Shown here: one piece after another, positions 11,879 through 23,489 of the stretch | Position numbering within the stretch: position 1 is the first letter of the stretch | How the letters are laid out: each line of letters opens with the position of its first letter | Source of the DNA: Heligmosomoides polygyrus polygyrus | Taxonomy: Eukaryota > Nematoda > Chromadorea > Rhabditida > Heligmosomidae | Direction: 5' to 3' | Assembly: GCA_947396885.1 (NCBI GenBank) | Contig: OX377201.1 | Coordinates: 68,422,983-68,486,982, forward strand | Length of the DNA stretch: 64,000 nucleotides | Position numbers and translations under genes: made by a program | Notes under the pieces: model-generated | What the model was told of the DNA's origin: nothing | Database searches by the model: none | What the model saw: only the letters and a program-made list of their open reading frames with translations

Positions 11879-12566
11879 AAAAGCTAGTGCTTTCTAGCAC
11901 AGCTAATTACTAGGTGTTAGCATAAATTTCCGACCGAGAATGACGTCTTTAGACAACTAAAATAGCGAATCATCTTATCAGTAATAATGCCCCAATATTT
12001 AGTTTTTTATTAGGTTTTTAATTTCTGGATTAAATAAATATTTCTCAAAATTTGGCCTGTGGAAAAACCGTCCAGAAAATACGCTCAAATTTTTAGTTTT
12101 CTTGGTTAGGTTTTATTTTCTGGATTGAGTAGATATTCCATAAAATTTGGCCTGCTGAAATTACTTAAACCGGAGTATTACAATCTGAGTGTATTAGTTA
12201 GAACTCCATCATCTGAAATGTTTAATGTGACCTCACCGTCCTCCATTTTAATCCGGACTTTGAAGAGAGCATGCGCATGCTTTTTACACCGGGCTTATAC
12301 TGTTGTGCCTTCTAATAGTTAACCACTAGCGTGTTAGATGTAACACGGAAGCTGAGGAATATCGTTGCGCCATCGAAAACTCAACATCTCCAGGCCATAA
12401 CATGTGCAAGCTGAGGTTGGCAACTTTCTAATTTTACTCTATTGAGGGGCATGTTGTATTAGGTTAAAGCCTTGATAAGGTTCTCTTCAGAAGTCAAGAA
12501 CTTCCGAATTTTGATCGGTATCCATGATATACCATCTGTTAGTCGTAGAACTTTCTCGAAGCTTCT
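11879..12566. other. Stretch without a recognised gene
   Basis: AT-rich sequence holds two related blocks, TTAGTTTTTTATTAGGTTTTTAATTTCTGG near 12000 and a similar one near 12095, each followed by GGATT and an AATTTGGCCTG word. This is a short direct duplication of about 95 bp. No gene is visible. Confidence 0.4.
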
Positions 12567-13304
12567 TTGAAAAGGTATCTAAGCTCATGCTCTTCTTTGG
12601 GTTTTAGTGCAATGTCCACTTCACAAGAGCATCTTCGAGCAATCATGTTCCACGGGCGAACTGGAGCGACGGCAGCACTCCGCAAGATCAGCAGCGCATT
12701 GGCGGAGGGCACTCCTACCAACGGCACCATCAACCGCAGGTTTCTCAGTTTGAGGAATGGAGTTCGAAGTCAAACGCGGTCGCGGCGCCCCATGCAGTGG
12801 AAGGTTCTGCCGTTCTCGACGCTGTCAATGATGATCCGGAGGCTACCACCCGAAGTTTTAAAACAAGACCCGGATGTTCTGGAACTCGAAGAGAATACTG
12901 TGCTGTAACCTTCTCCCACACGGGCACAAGGTGACCGCTGTCGTTTACGCCACACAGCTTCAGGAAGCTGTTCGGGAAAAGCGGCCGAAACACCGTCAGT
13001 GCACCTTCACCATGATATCGCCAGAACCCATGTAGTTAAATCGACCTACAAAGAAATCGAGAAGTTGGGCTAGAAGGTCGCTACCCACCCGCCATATTCT
13101 CCCGATTCAGATTACCAATTATTTCCCTCCCATAAAGCTTTCGTGGCTAACAAAAGTTTCGCAAAGTTTGAAGACATAATTTGGGTGGTCGTCGACTTTA
13201 TCGACTCCCAGTCTCTCCAATTCTGGGAAGAGGGGATCGCTGACCTGCCCATTAAGCGAATCACTGCGGCGATTAACAGTGGTGATTATATTGTCGATTG
13301 ACAT
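12567..13304 (+). pseudogene. Mariner transposase relic, second subfamily
   Basis: Plus-strand text reads SQEHLRAIMFHGRTGATAAL and INRRFLSLRNGV, the HTH region of a mariner transposase. After several frame changes comes VYATQLQEAVREKRPK, a region resembling HHDIARTH, then HPPYSPDSDYQLF-like residues and a C-terminus with LTVVIILSID. The relic differs from the two CCAGGCTG-ended mariners in sequence and is far more decayed. No inverted ends are identifiable. Confidence 0.7.
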
Positions 13305-13329
13305 TGTTGAATGAAGAAAGAAAGAAGGG

Positions 13330-13526
13330 CATATGTCGCGAAGACGGGCAGCATTGGGAGATGGGAGCGCCCCATCAAATCAGACCGCATTGAATGGGCG
13401 GGTCATCCAGAGAGGGCGTGTACAGTCGGTACCCCGATCGACTGCCATGTGTTCGGTCTGTGCTGTGCGTGGTTATTATTGGCTGGCGCGCTCCCACTTA
13501 CCAATGCTGCCCGCCTTCGCGACATG
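13330..13526. mobile_element. MITE with CATATGTCGCGAA ends, copy 1
   Basis: About 200 bp begin CATATGTCGCGAA and end TTCGCGACATG. A second copy with the same ends and matching interior lies at 58866-59044, where it is flanked by TA. The copies share blocks such as GATGGGA, TCGGTACCC and CCAATGCTGC. It has no coding capacity and is probably a non-autonomous Tc1/mariner-type element. Confidence 0.75.
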
Positions 13527-13911
13527 TTCCGAAAGAAGAAAAAATAAAAACCCCATTAAGACTTTCCGATCAGCCTAATACTAAAGATAATAGGAAGGTC
13601 ATCAATGATTGACATGAAAAACTAATTTTGTTGGATTAATTCGCCTTCAGGTTCAAAAGGCAGTAGAGCAGAATGACGAGGAAATAACGAACCAAAACAG
13701 GAAAGCATATAGCAGTGGATCCTTAGGCGCTTGCGGCATATACGGGTTACTGCTCCGTCATGTGTAAAAATTCTCACTTACTAAACGAATGGAGAGTTCT
13801 CCATGGAAGTTTTTGTTAGAATTACCTCGACTATAACACTAACTAATAACCGCCGGATTTTCATGACTTCCTAAGACCTCGCATTGCTTGAGTTGGGCAT
13901 GTCATTGACAT

Positions 13912-14056
13912 CAGGGGCCAGACTCAACAATGCTCACCGGCCGGTAAAGGTATACTGGTTATCGTATCTGTATCTCTGTATCGCTTACTACGTAGGTCAT
14001 ATGGTGAATGCGCCGTGAAATGATACCGGCAGTATCTTGATGAATCTGGCCCCAGG
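13912..14056. mobile_element. Short hAT-type MITE (CAGGGGCCAGAYTCA family)
   Basis: The left end is CAGGGGCCAGACTCA and the right end, read inward, is CCTGGGGCCAGATTCATCAA. Flanking octamers are ATTGACAT (13904-13911) and AGTGACAT (14057-14064), a 7/8 match, as expected for a hAT-type 8-bp target duplication. Sequences with the same end occur at 29702, 34763-34947 and 60916. Confidence 0.65.
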
Positions 14057-14306
14057 AGTGACATTCAGCCAATATGCTTGAACTGCCCACCCAGGAATAT
14101 CGTTCCGACTCTTTATCAGAGTCTACTGGCTTCTTTTTCTCCGACTGTGTTTTTGGTGCGTCTCTTTATCATTTAGGATTAGCAAGGAACCACGGCTGCA
14201 TTTGTCTTCATCCCCATCCGGTACCTTTTCGTTCGTTTGTAGTCAAATGTGTGCAAATATCTCAAGTTTATGTGTTATTACGGATACGTTTTCACTAGAA
14301 TAGCAG

Positions 14307-17300
14307 TCACTTTCGTCCAAGCAACGTAGACTGCGCACATGTGACGCCTGTCCAGCCAAGGTTGCAGAAGCACGTGAACGATTTGATTGTCCCGACGCAG
14401 ATCCCGTTTCCAGTGCAGTGCAGAAGAGAGGTGCACAGAGGCTCTGAAGAAGAAGCCGTCAATGCCCGAACCAAGAAAACGAGCGAGAAAATATCGTTTA
14501 CAGCGAGCGCCAGAGCAGCGCTCAGACGAACAAATGAAATTCAGCTGGAGAGCTCTTATGGTTAGTTGCGCTAACCATGACAAACAGCTGAGTAGATGGA
14601 AAGTTTACCTAGTTCACATCTTATCCCAAGGAAGCCGGGGGCGCAGACACAGATAGGCAGCAACTTTGAGCCTATGCAAAGTCCGTTGCCACTGCAGTCT
14701 TTGGTCTCACAGATCGCGCCCTCAAATCCAGGAATTACTCCTGTAAAGAGAGTCTTTTCCCGTGTTCGGATCGGTGGACGTCTGGGTGCAGAAGAACAGC
14801 TGCAATCTACCAACCAACTCTCTTCTCACAACGATCGCCGATATATCCGAGATTGCATACGCAGCTGAACTTGGACTTCGTCCCAATACAGAGACCGGCA
14901 GAATTACAGTCGGAAGCTTCGCACACGGTTCCGGATACTGAAGAAGAAGATACTCAGAAGGGCGCCAAAAACTAGAGGACTTGGACCTCACTTGTTTCAC
15001 ATCGTTCTCCAGAATAGCCTAAGTGGCAAGCGCAGGTGAACTTGTCCTTCGTTCCAAGGCAGAGGCCGTTCGAACTGCAGTCGCGGGCGTCGCAAAGTGC
15101 AAACGGAGCTGAAACGTCTGCGATAAGCCTGCAGCGGTTTATTTATCACTGTAATTGAGAATTTATAAAGGAGCATGTGGAGTATAGCACGGAGAATGCT
15201 CTCATTTTTTTCTGGAAAGCTTTAAAGTCGGATAGTTTGTCGCAGGACTAAAACCACCACCGTAGTGATGACTGAACAGTTAAGGGCAAAGACGCTGCCC
15301 GAGTTCTTGCACAATCCCATAGTGACCTAGCTCCTAAATTCTATTTCGTTCTGACATAGCGACGCTGAGAATAAAGCCATGAAGCTTCATGTTATTAAGA
15401 TCGGGGTTTTTGGTTGCCACGAAAAGCGGATAAATCCCTTCAAATTCCATATTACTTTTTGTGTATTTTATAGGCACTTAAAGCTATGTGCAATTCTCTA
15501 TGTAAAGAAAATCACCTATTCGCCTGTGGACTAATACACCGGAGCAAATGACAAAGGCTGCAGAATAGAAATTTAAAGAAATTACAAAATTACAAAGATC
15601 ACCTTAACTGAACGAACGAAAAAACTGGAGCATGGCTTTACGGGTGGAACTTACTGCTCTCGCAGCGGCTGCCGGTGTATCCGAGTTGACAGGCACAGAC
15701 GAAGGAGTTCTTCGTTCCGAGGCAGACTCCCTTGTTGTTGCAGTCGCTCGGCGAGCAGGGGGTGATCGGCGCCGTCGGGTCGCCGTTCACTGTAATGCAG
15801 CGTTGTAGCGACCGTCTCACCTGAAGGCCTCTCATTTCTGCTCACTGAGGTCGTTGATGGACTTTTCGCAAAGCTTGCCCGTCCTGCCGAGGTTGCACAG
15901 ACAGAAAGGCAGCTCCACGGTGCCGATGCAGACTCCCTGGTTACTGCAGTCGGCGGCACTGCACGCTCCCGCCATGGCAGGCAGAACCGAATTCGAACCT
16001 GCACTGTGTCTTTGTTATAGGGTGTTGTCGTGGCGCAGATGGATCAAGGGAACAAAGTGTTCCAACAGACGCTTCAGATTCTCTACTCTGGCAACGAAAC
16101 GGTCTGCTTTCTTTAGCCGGTCATTTTAAGTGACTTTGAGCTGAAGGGAAGGGAGCAAAGAAAGCACCATATCTACTCGAGTCACCTACCACCGGCTTTG
16201 TTTTGGCACGATTCTCCTTCGAATCCAAGAAAGCACGAGCAGCTAAACTCTTCCTTGGTACCTGAAAAGCGTGCACTTCTTCTCTGCAACACTGTTTTGG
16301 TTTGCGTATTGGAAGCCTACCTATGCAAAACCCGTTACCACTACAGCTCGACTTGGAGTCGCATAATGTCTGCGATTCTAAACCTGAAATGTGAAGAGTA
16401 TGTGGCGAGAGCGTGACAACGATCTCTGCAGTTGCACCACCAAGCAACGTTTCTGAGTAGAGGATAAAAGAAGTCAAACAGCCCCATCACGGGGAGTCAT
16501 GTATTCCACAAGAAGCGAAGAAAATGCAAGTCGCCATTTTGGAAAGTTTGTGACAGCTCCCAATGGGAATATTTCTGCAGAGTGGTGTTTAGATTTCGAA
16601 TTCAAGCTGTAGATATTTATGCTGTCAAATGAACCTACGATAGATTTCAAGGAGGAAAAATGAGCTATGACCGGTTGGTTTAGATATTTGTAAACCTGTT
16701 AAAGGGAATCAACGACTGGTAAATTGATAGAGAAGGTGCCGAATGCTCTAACAAATGTACCGTATCTCTCGGAGAGAAGCTATGTCATAAAAAACCTAAC
16801 AAGGAGATCTACCTACTGCATAGGCCTTCAGTTTTGTCCGAAGAAGAAAGTTCTGTAATAAGAAAGCCTTTAAGGAGTTGCCTTTCAATGACACGTGCCG
16901 TGACCTAGTGGTAACTATCCTCTTTTTAATGAGAACTTTTAACGTAAGTGAAAATACGCAGTTGTTAGCTTTGTGGATGTGGCTGCACGCGATACATGGT
17001 GCAGGTAATTCTAGGTGAAGCGATTCTGCCACTATAAGGCCCCAATTTGGTGTGGTCGTAGAAACTTGATGTTGTGGTGTTCTTTGGACACCATCGAAGG
17101 TTTGCCATACAAAGCAGGTTCTGCTTTCTTATTGTCAAGAAGCATTAGATAAACACTATTTCACACAATCTAGGAAGCATGCCGCGGCTTTCCTAATGGA
17201 GCATTGCTCACAAAGTAGGAGGTTGGTTCCTGTACAAGAGGCTTGCCTTCCAAGGCCCTTTCTTAAAGCCTCATGTAATTAATCATTTTTTAATGTTTGG

Positions 17301-20300
17301 GATGGGATGATGATGGAGGAGATTGAAGCGGCTTTGAAGAAGACGAGGCCAGGCAAAGCGGCTGGGCCCAATGACGTGGCAGCTGATTTATGGAAGTCCA
17401 AGTACTGGTACCCTGCTGAGTGGTTGGCGAAGTTCTTTAATCAGGTTGTGGCGGAGAAGAAACTCCCTGAGTGTTGGCGCCAAAGTACGACGATTCCGAT
17501 TTGGAAGAATTAGGGCAGTCCTGCAGACTGCTCCAATTACCGTCCGATTCGCTTGCTTTCGCACAACTTGAAGATCTTTGAGCGAATTGTCGATGGACGA
17601 ATTCGGGACATCGTCCAGCTTTCCAGCAGTCAGTGCGGCTTCGTGGCTGGCTGTGGCACCGTTGATGCCATTCACGCCGCCCGCCTCCTGATAGAGAAGC
17701 ATCACGAGAAACAGAGACCAGTACATGTCGCCTTTGACCGCGTACCGCGTGAAGTGATATGGTACGCCCTGCGTCAACATGGAGTTCCTGAAGAGCTCAT
17801 AGAGTGGGTGCGAATTCTCTACTCTTGTCCAAAGAGTCGAGTTCAGGCTGCAGCTGGAACCTCGATGGTGTTTCCCATTTCTGTCGGGGTACATCAGGGT
17901 TCTGCGCTTTCCCCACTCCTCTTTGTTGTCGTCATGGATGCCATCACACGAGATCTTCAGAGGCCGCTTTCCTATTACCTCGAAGTTAAGGCCTATCTTG
18001 CGGACGCTGTCTTCCCTTCCACACAGAACGTGGCCGTACCATCGTATGCGAGCTTCGCGCATCTTGTCAGCCATCGGCGCGACACCGAACTTCTGCCGAA
18101 TGACGTCGTTTTGGATGCGGTCCATGCGCATGACTCCAGCCGTCCAGCGCAGCAGCTTCGTCTCCATGACGCTGAGGCGCGTTTCAACTTCCTTGGTCGC
18201 TGGCCAACACTCAGCGCCGCACATTGCTACCGGCCGGACGACTGCCCTGTAGATCTTCGACTTCACCTGCACTGGTATCTTCCTATCGCAGAGCACGCCA
18301 GTCAACGAGCGCCACTTGGACCAAGCTGCACTCACGCGTGAATTCAGGTGGATGGGAGAAGCGGCAGGTTTCTGAAGAGATCAAGTTGGCTTTACGCTTT
18401 TCTGAATATGCTTGCACAAGATAGTGGTCGTAATAAATGGCTTCGCGTTCTATTCGTGTTGAACCTCGTCGCGGTATTATATGTAGTAAAGCTTGAAGGT
18501 TCACGGTGGTTTGCCTCAAATTTTACTAACCATTTTCAGGTGGCCTGTATTCCCAACACCACGAATGCCTACGGAATATCGTGGAGGAAATTTGAATGCA
18601 TATCTCGGCTACTCTCTCTACTCTCTCATATCTCTATGCACTTGAGTAAGGTTCAGTGGGTCCCTGATTTTTATGGACGCTGTCATTTTAGGGAAGCCTA
18701 GCCTTTCCGAGAAGGACATTTACTTAGGCGATTAACGAGGCTCATTTATCCAACCATAAGGCTTCTCGATAGTTTATAGAACAGGCAGATGGTCTATTAG
18801 CTTGACCAAGCTGCCAAATGACTTCTGAGATGGGTATTTTTTAAATATGATGCCCCGCTTAATGCTCTTGCTCAAGCAGTAGGACATCATCTCAGATAAC
18901 CTATAGAAGTGGTTTCCCACATTGTTAATCGCAAAAATTGACACGCATAGAAATGGGCTGTTCAATTTTTTCAGTATTTACAAGAGGAATCCGAAATTGT
19001 TTCCGAACTCTGTTGAATGACGTCTCGGCGAGTGACATCTTCCCTTGTTTAAAATGGCTGGAGGCGAATGGAGCGCATCGGAGCAGCTGCCAGCTGTCGC
19101 GAGCACCCGATACCTGGTTATTGGTTAGGACTCCCCCCCCCCCCCAGACCAACCAGGCCCCATCCCTCCAAAGTCAGTGAATTAGTACCAGACTTGTCTG
19201 GGAGGGATAAAACACTGACGTGTTCATCGGTTCGCCACCGCAAGTCAGGCCAAATACGGATTAGGGTACCCTCCACGACATTCTGTAGAAGTAGAATGCT
19301 TGGCGCATCTCAAGAGGGATTGAATAACGCTTTTCTTCATCTTATCCCTTAAAAATATCTGGACATAGGCAGTCCAGTGCAGAATAGCCATGCGTCTTCA
19401 CACGAAACCCTGTAGTGCTTCAAACAGGGTTTCGTGTGAAGACGCATATACAAACCATAAGCCCGAAGCTGAAAAGAGCTGCTTGTTAAAGGGACGTTGT
19501 TCAAGTTCCTCAAGTTTTGCAAAGTTCGAGGAGATGTCTGGCCTAACAGTTTTCGCCTATATCTGAATTTTTCACATTGAATAAGGCAGTCAGTAAATAA
19601 AACTTGCTAGCAAAATCTCGAATCTCTGTTCTACGCACTAGTGAACAGTCCGCCATCGCTCAATGCCGAGATTCATCGAGGGGTGGACCTCGATTTCACG
19701 GGAGCGCTAGAACTACGCTGCAATATTTGTTTCGGACATCCTTTATATCGTCGAGGCTATTTACTGACCTTCAAGATGATCTCCATCCTACATTGGGCCT
19801 GCTTAGCATTTCAACTTTCCGCTTGCTACGACCACGACTGCATCGTAGGGCCAACCCTTATATCCAGATAAAACGGGCGCCAAAATGTTCTAAGCATTCA
19901 GAACCACAGATCATGCCATCATGATTTTCAAGCTATTCCGATGCCTTGAGCGACATCGCCAGCGCCAGTTAGTTAGATGTTCATTATGACGTACAACATT
20001 GACGCTGTGCTCGACACATTCATTAGACGTCAACTACAGATCTTTCAAAAACTATTCGACAGTACTTTAACACATTTGCTTAAGCCTGGAGCGGCTGGTA
20101 TAGAGGCTATATGTTGTTTTGTTGCGATCAAAACTCTTGCGCCAGACGGGACTTGAACCCGCATCTTCTGCTTTCCGGGCAGCGATGTTCGCCTTACACC
20201 GGCCCATCCCGTATCACGGGTGGGTGCTGACAGACCTCAAGGATATCGCGGATGTTACGTGCAGTCAAACAGCGCCGGTGGATTAAGGCGAACATCGCTG

Positions 20301-22229
20301 CCCGGAAAGCAGAAGATGCGGGTTCGAGTCCCGCCTGGCGCAAGAGTTTTGATCGCGACAAAACATCCTGTAACAACATATTCGACGGTATTTTATGCGC
20401 TAGTGCCTATAATGCTTGTGTCATTTTCGTCCCGAGCGCTGACGTACCGTTTTCGCATTTCGTCCCAAAATTCCCAATGTCACACAGGCACATCGGTGCT
20501 GCTTTCATTCCAATACATGTGCCTTTATTGTTGCAGTCCTCCCGAGTGCATACCTAAACACATTGCATAAGTTCGTTTAATATACAAAGGTAAACGCAGT
20601 CTTAATTAACTGGTATTCTGCAGAGATATCCAGTTAGGATATTTCGGAAGCGTGCCAAAGGTGTGCATTCTGAAGCTATGAATATCTGCCTCTATTCAAA
20701 GCACACAATTCTAAAGGCAACTTGAGGAGGTATCGAAGGGTTCGCTGTGTTACCTCTCTGAATGAGTGCACAGAGTTTAGTCCAACTGGGAATCTTCGGG
20801 ACAGAAGTGTCAGTTGGAGTTCCAAGCGTCTCATGGGTGGGAAATGAGCTATGACTGTTGACTTTAAGCTATAGTCGAATTTCCGATCGTACGGATATGT
20901 TGAAAAACCCATGAAAACCCAAACCCAACACACACCCCTCCATTCCACTGGCGACTACGGTGTTGGGGGCGGCCTCTGTGTGTTTCGCCGGTAGCCGGAC
21001 CGCAAGCGCCGACTCAGGCGAAGCTTCGAAGGCCGACGGCCCGTCTGAGAACTGCCACGGCACTGCAGCGAACCCATATAATTTCTGATGCACGCCTTGT
21101 TTCTCGGGCCAACTCCCCAGAGTAAATATATTCCACCTGTGCTCCTCATCATCAGCGTCTTTTAGGGAGTGATGCTATCCTCCTATAGCTAATCTAGTTC
21201 ACAACATCAAATCGTTAGGTTCGAAAGGCATTCAGAGGCTTCTTAAGTGTACACAGTTCTTGGAAGGCGGAAAGATACATAAAATTCCACCGCAAGTCAT
21301 TGTATGGCCAAATACGCATTCATTCAACTTCCCTCCACGACATCCCGTAGAAGTAGAATGCGTGGCGCATCCCAGAAGGGATTGAGTAACGCCGTCCTTT
21401 ATCCTTTATCCTTTATCCTTTATTAGCAGAAGCGCTGGTTAGGTTGTATCAGGATACAGACCAGGAAAGTGTCAGAAGTATGTCTGAAGGGCGAAAATAG
21501 ACACCGTCGCGAGATTCCTCACCCCTCAAGTAATTGAAAAGAGTGTCTCATTTTTGTAATGTATTATACTTGAACCTAGAGAGGCTGAAAGTTTACTATG
21601 GGATCACACAGGCTGACAGCGCAACAGTTTTGAGCAAGCGGTCAGGTGCTCGCTTTCTTGAGGCGCAGCATTTTTTGTATTTTTCTGTGCATTCGGTGTT
21701 TTGAAGGAATCGAACACCTGACCGCGCGCCTAAAACGTTTGCCTTGTGCGACTGTGCGATACCATAGCACGCGGGCTGGCCGCTAACTCGGTAGGTTGAA
21801 GGACTGCAAAAGTGGAGCATAGCTTCATACTATCTGAAGTTTGGGGATTCTCGCTGTGGATTCATTTTCGATGTTCAGGCATGCATCTGAGACTCTTCCC
21901 TGGTGAGATTTAACGGCATTGGTCAGGTGGTAGTGTTTCCTGTGATAAGGGATTGGCGAAGCCGACAGGTACACCAGACTGGAGACCTATCCCCGGCTGC
22001 TGTTCTCGCGTGTTTCTAAGCTGTTGGCGTCTGGTTACATGCCAAAAGTCTCAGCCAATGCTGAGAAGAATCGAGTTCAAGGCAATCTCATCTGCATCAA
22101 AATCGCGGATTAATCTACCGCATATACATGTGTTTTTGAGCATGTTGATAGGGGCAGGTTGCTACTTACCAAAGCCAACGCGGTGAGTGACAGGCAGGCG
22201 ACGGCGAGCAGTTGCGAGAGTCGTAGCAT
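14307..22229 (-). CDS. Secreted protein with eight EGF-like domains
   Basis: Ten exons on the minus strand: 22229-22170, 20553-20448, 16383-16321, 16261-16193, 15998-15846, 15789-15655, 15108-14992, 14937-14815, 14740-14609 and 14443-14307 (TGA). They total 1095 nt, 364 residues. Exon 1 is exactly a signal peptide (MLRLSQLLAVACLSLTALAL). Each domain follows the pattern C-x4/5-DCxxxGxCIGTKxxFxCxCxLGYxGxxC, six cysteines, for example CNNKGTCIGMKAAPMCLC in domain 1. Domain 2 is split over exons 3 and 4. From exon 3 on every junction is phase 1, the classic symmetric layout for EGF domain duplication and shuffling. No membrane segment follows the last domain, so the product should be secreted. 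The calcium-binding EGF signature is absent. I cannot name an orthologue; ligand or matrix roles are guesses. The donor of exon 4 could be 3 bp further (GCCGGTG/gtaggt). Confidence 0.87.
17297..18340. pseudogene. RTE-type reverse transcriptase relic with inverted C-terminal part
   Basis: Plus-strand text from about 17304 reads MMEEIEAALKKTRPGKAAGPND, CSNYRPIRLLSHNLKIFERI, SSQCGFVAGCGTVDAIHAARLL and GVHQGSALSPLLFVVVMDAITRDLQ: fingers to motif B of an RTE-clade enzyme. The part after about 17968 reads correctly only on the minus strand, from 18335 downward (KWRSLTGVLCDRKIPVQVKSK, VVRPVAMCGAECWPATKEVE, MREARIRWYGHVL), the C-terminal part of the same protein family. The YADD segment is missing between them. 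So one copy is broken by an inversion plus deletion, inside the EGF gene intron. A stop at about 17511 and a frameshift also disable the left half. Confidence 0.88.
19064..19350 (+). repeat. tRNA-derived SINE copy (diverged)
   Basis: It matches the SINE at 33443 through the CACCCGATACC block, CCAACCAGGCCCCATCCCTCC, GAATTAGTACCAGACTTGTC, GTTCATCGG, and the GTAGAAGTAGAATGC block. A C14 run at 19132-19145 interrupts the head. It lies in the EGF gene intron. Confidence 0.75.
19390..19447. repeat. Perfect 24-bp hairpin with 10-nt loop
   Basis: ATGCGTCTTCACACGAAACC plus CTGT (19390-19413) is exactly complementary to 19424-19447, with the loop AGTGCTTCAA between. It lies in the EGF gene intron, just downstream of the SINE. 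It could be a remnant palindrome or a small-RNA hairpin; the sequence alone does not decide. Confidence 0.85.
20108..20383. repeat. Palindrome of two facing tRNA-like sequences
   Basis: A tRNA-like sequence on the plus strand (20272-20341) and its near-copy on the minus strand (20205-20139) face each other about 65 bp apart. The plus copy can form a 7-bp acceptor stem (GCGCCGG with CTGGCGC), a perfect T arm (GCGGGTTCGAGTCCCGC) with a consensus B box, and an anticodon-like arm CTGC-CCGGAAA-GCAG. Position 33 is C instead of U and the A-box region is weak, so a working tRNA is doubtful. Both copies continue outward into GAGTTTTGATCGCGACAAAAC-type arms. The unit lies in the EGF gene intron. Confidence 0.75.
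21288..21424 (+). repeat. 3' half of a SINE with (CCTTTAT)n tail
   Basis: CCACCGCAAGTCATTGTATGGCC, ACATCCCGTAGAAGTAGAATG and CGCATCCCAGAAGGGATTGAG match the SINE 3' region, and four TCCTTTA units form the tail. The tRNA head is missing. Confidence 0.75.
21474..21830. repeat. Inverted pair of decayed tRNA-like sequences
   Basis: Plus-strand 21608-21660 (CAGCGCAACAGTTTTGAG, GCGGTCAGGTGCTCGCTTTC) matches minus-strand 21780-21708 (GCACAAGGCAAACGTTTT, GCGGTCAGGTGTTCGATTCC). The minus copy keeps a B-box-like GTTCGATTCC. Left of it, GTATGTCTGAAGGG at 21480 matches the outer end of the 30.4-kb element. It looks like a small relative of the inverted tRNA-like arm elements. Confidence 0.55.
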
Positions 22230-22607
22230 GCTTGTTGTGTCATGGGGAAAGGGCGCTGTTAAATACGATGAGATCGCCTCGGTTCGGGCAGCTATGCATA
22301 CGGTCAGCTCGCTCGATCAACACTGACTAAACATTGGGAAAAATACGGACAACGCTCCTCGAACCTTGACCGGACTGGTCGACGGACCTCCCAGCCATTC
22401 AAGTCCTCTTTTCCGAATAGTAGTTTGAGCCAGTAAGAGCCAGCAGTTTGGATGAAAGGGCTTTGCTTAGCACGAAAGTCACAGAGTACGACGCTGTGGC
22501 AGATATGGCTCCTTGTTCCATCACTAAACCACCATGTAGATCGACATCAGGAAGGAGAATCCTGGTGAGATATCAAACAACTGAATAAAAGCTAGGAAAC
22601 CAAGTTA
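22230..22607 (-). promoter_or_regulatory. Upstream region of the EGF gene
   Basis: This is the only non-repeat sequence directly 5' of the signal-peptide exon before the next mobile element. A TATTTAA word lies about 30 bp upstream of the ATG at 22229. I see no trans-splice acceptor close to the ATG. Promoter function is inferred from position only. Confidence 0.3.
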
Positions 22608-23487
22608 CCAGGCTGTCCAATAATTTCTGTCCGAAAATTTTCAAAATTCTATAATTTTCCTTAGAAGTGTTATAATATCAGGCAAGTGTAAAAACCTTCT
22701 AGAAGATTCTCCAGAGTTCCACGCCAGGGGTATATAAGGCGTAGTCCCCGCGTCTAGCTACCAGTACAAGCTAAAATGGACCAAGGTCGAATTCGTACGT
22801 TCATGTACTACGAGTGGCTGCTGGGCAACGACACAGGCTCCGCGGTCGCCAACATCTGCAGAGCGTGCAAGGAGGATGCAGTGTCCCAACGCACAGTCAG
22901 GCGCTGGTTCAATCGTTTCGAGAGCGGCGACACGAGCCTCGAGGACAGGGAGCTCAGCGGGAGGCCTTCTGGTGGGACGCCAAGGGCATGCTGTATTTCG
23001 AGCTGCTCCCGCAAGGCAGGACGGTCACCGCCTCCATCTACACCGATCAGCTCGAGAAACTAGCCGCCGCCATCCGAGAAAAGCGTCCCCGACGGGCCTC
23101 GGTCCACCTGCTGCACGACTACGCGCGCCCCCACGTGGCGAAGGAGACCCAGCAGAAGTTGGCGACGCTCGGCTGGGAGACGGTTGCCCATCCGCCGTAT
23201 TCCCCGGACCTCGCCCCCTCCGACTACCACTTGTTCCGCCCGCTGAAGCACCATTTGGCCGGAGGAAAATTCACCAACTACGACAACCTCAAATCCGACA
23301 GCGCGGACTTCTTCGAGTCGCAGCCCCCGGAGTTCTGGGCGAAGGGCATCGGCGACCTGCCCAATCGATGGGCCACTGTTGTGGATAACTGTGGTGATTA
23401 TATTGTTGAACAGACTTGCTTTTCAAGAAAGTTGAAAAAAAATTAAAAATGGTGAAATTTTCGGACAAGAATTATTGGACAGCCTGG
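22608..23487 (+). mobile_element. Second deleted mariner of the CCAGGCTG family
   Basis: Perfect 18-bp ends (CCAGGCTGTCCAATAATT, reverse complement at the right) are flanked by TA. ATG at 22776 opens the transposase with IRTFMYYEWLLGND and the HTH text QRTVRRWFNRFESGD, up to LEDRELSGRPSG. An internal deletion then joins a different frame (22814-23446 frame) reading [47 protein letters not shown] and the C-terminus. The first catalytic Asp region is lost. The deletion breakpoints differ from those in the 10995-11876 copy, so the two arose independently from longer parents. Its ends should still be usable by a related enzyme. Confidence 0.93.
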
Positions 23488-23489
23488 TA

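Noticed and set aside
20272..20341. A functional tRNA gene
   Set aside because: Acceptor and T arms are good, but the anticodon loop has C at position 33, the A box is weak and an inverted copy lies next to it. It fits a tRNA-like repeat better.
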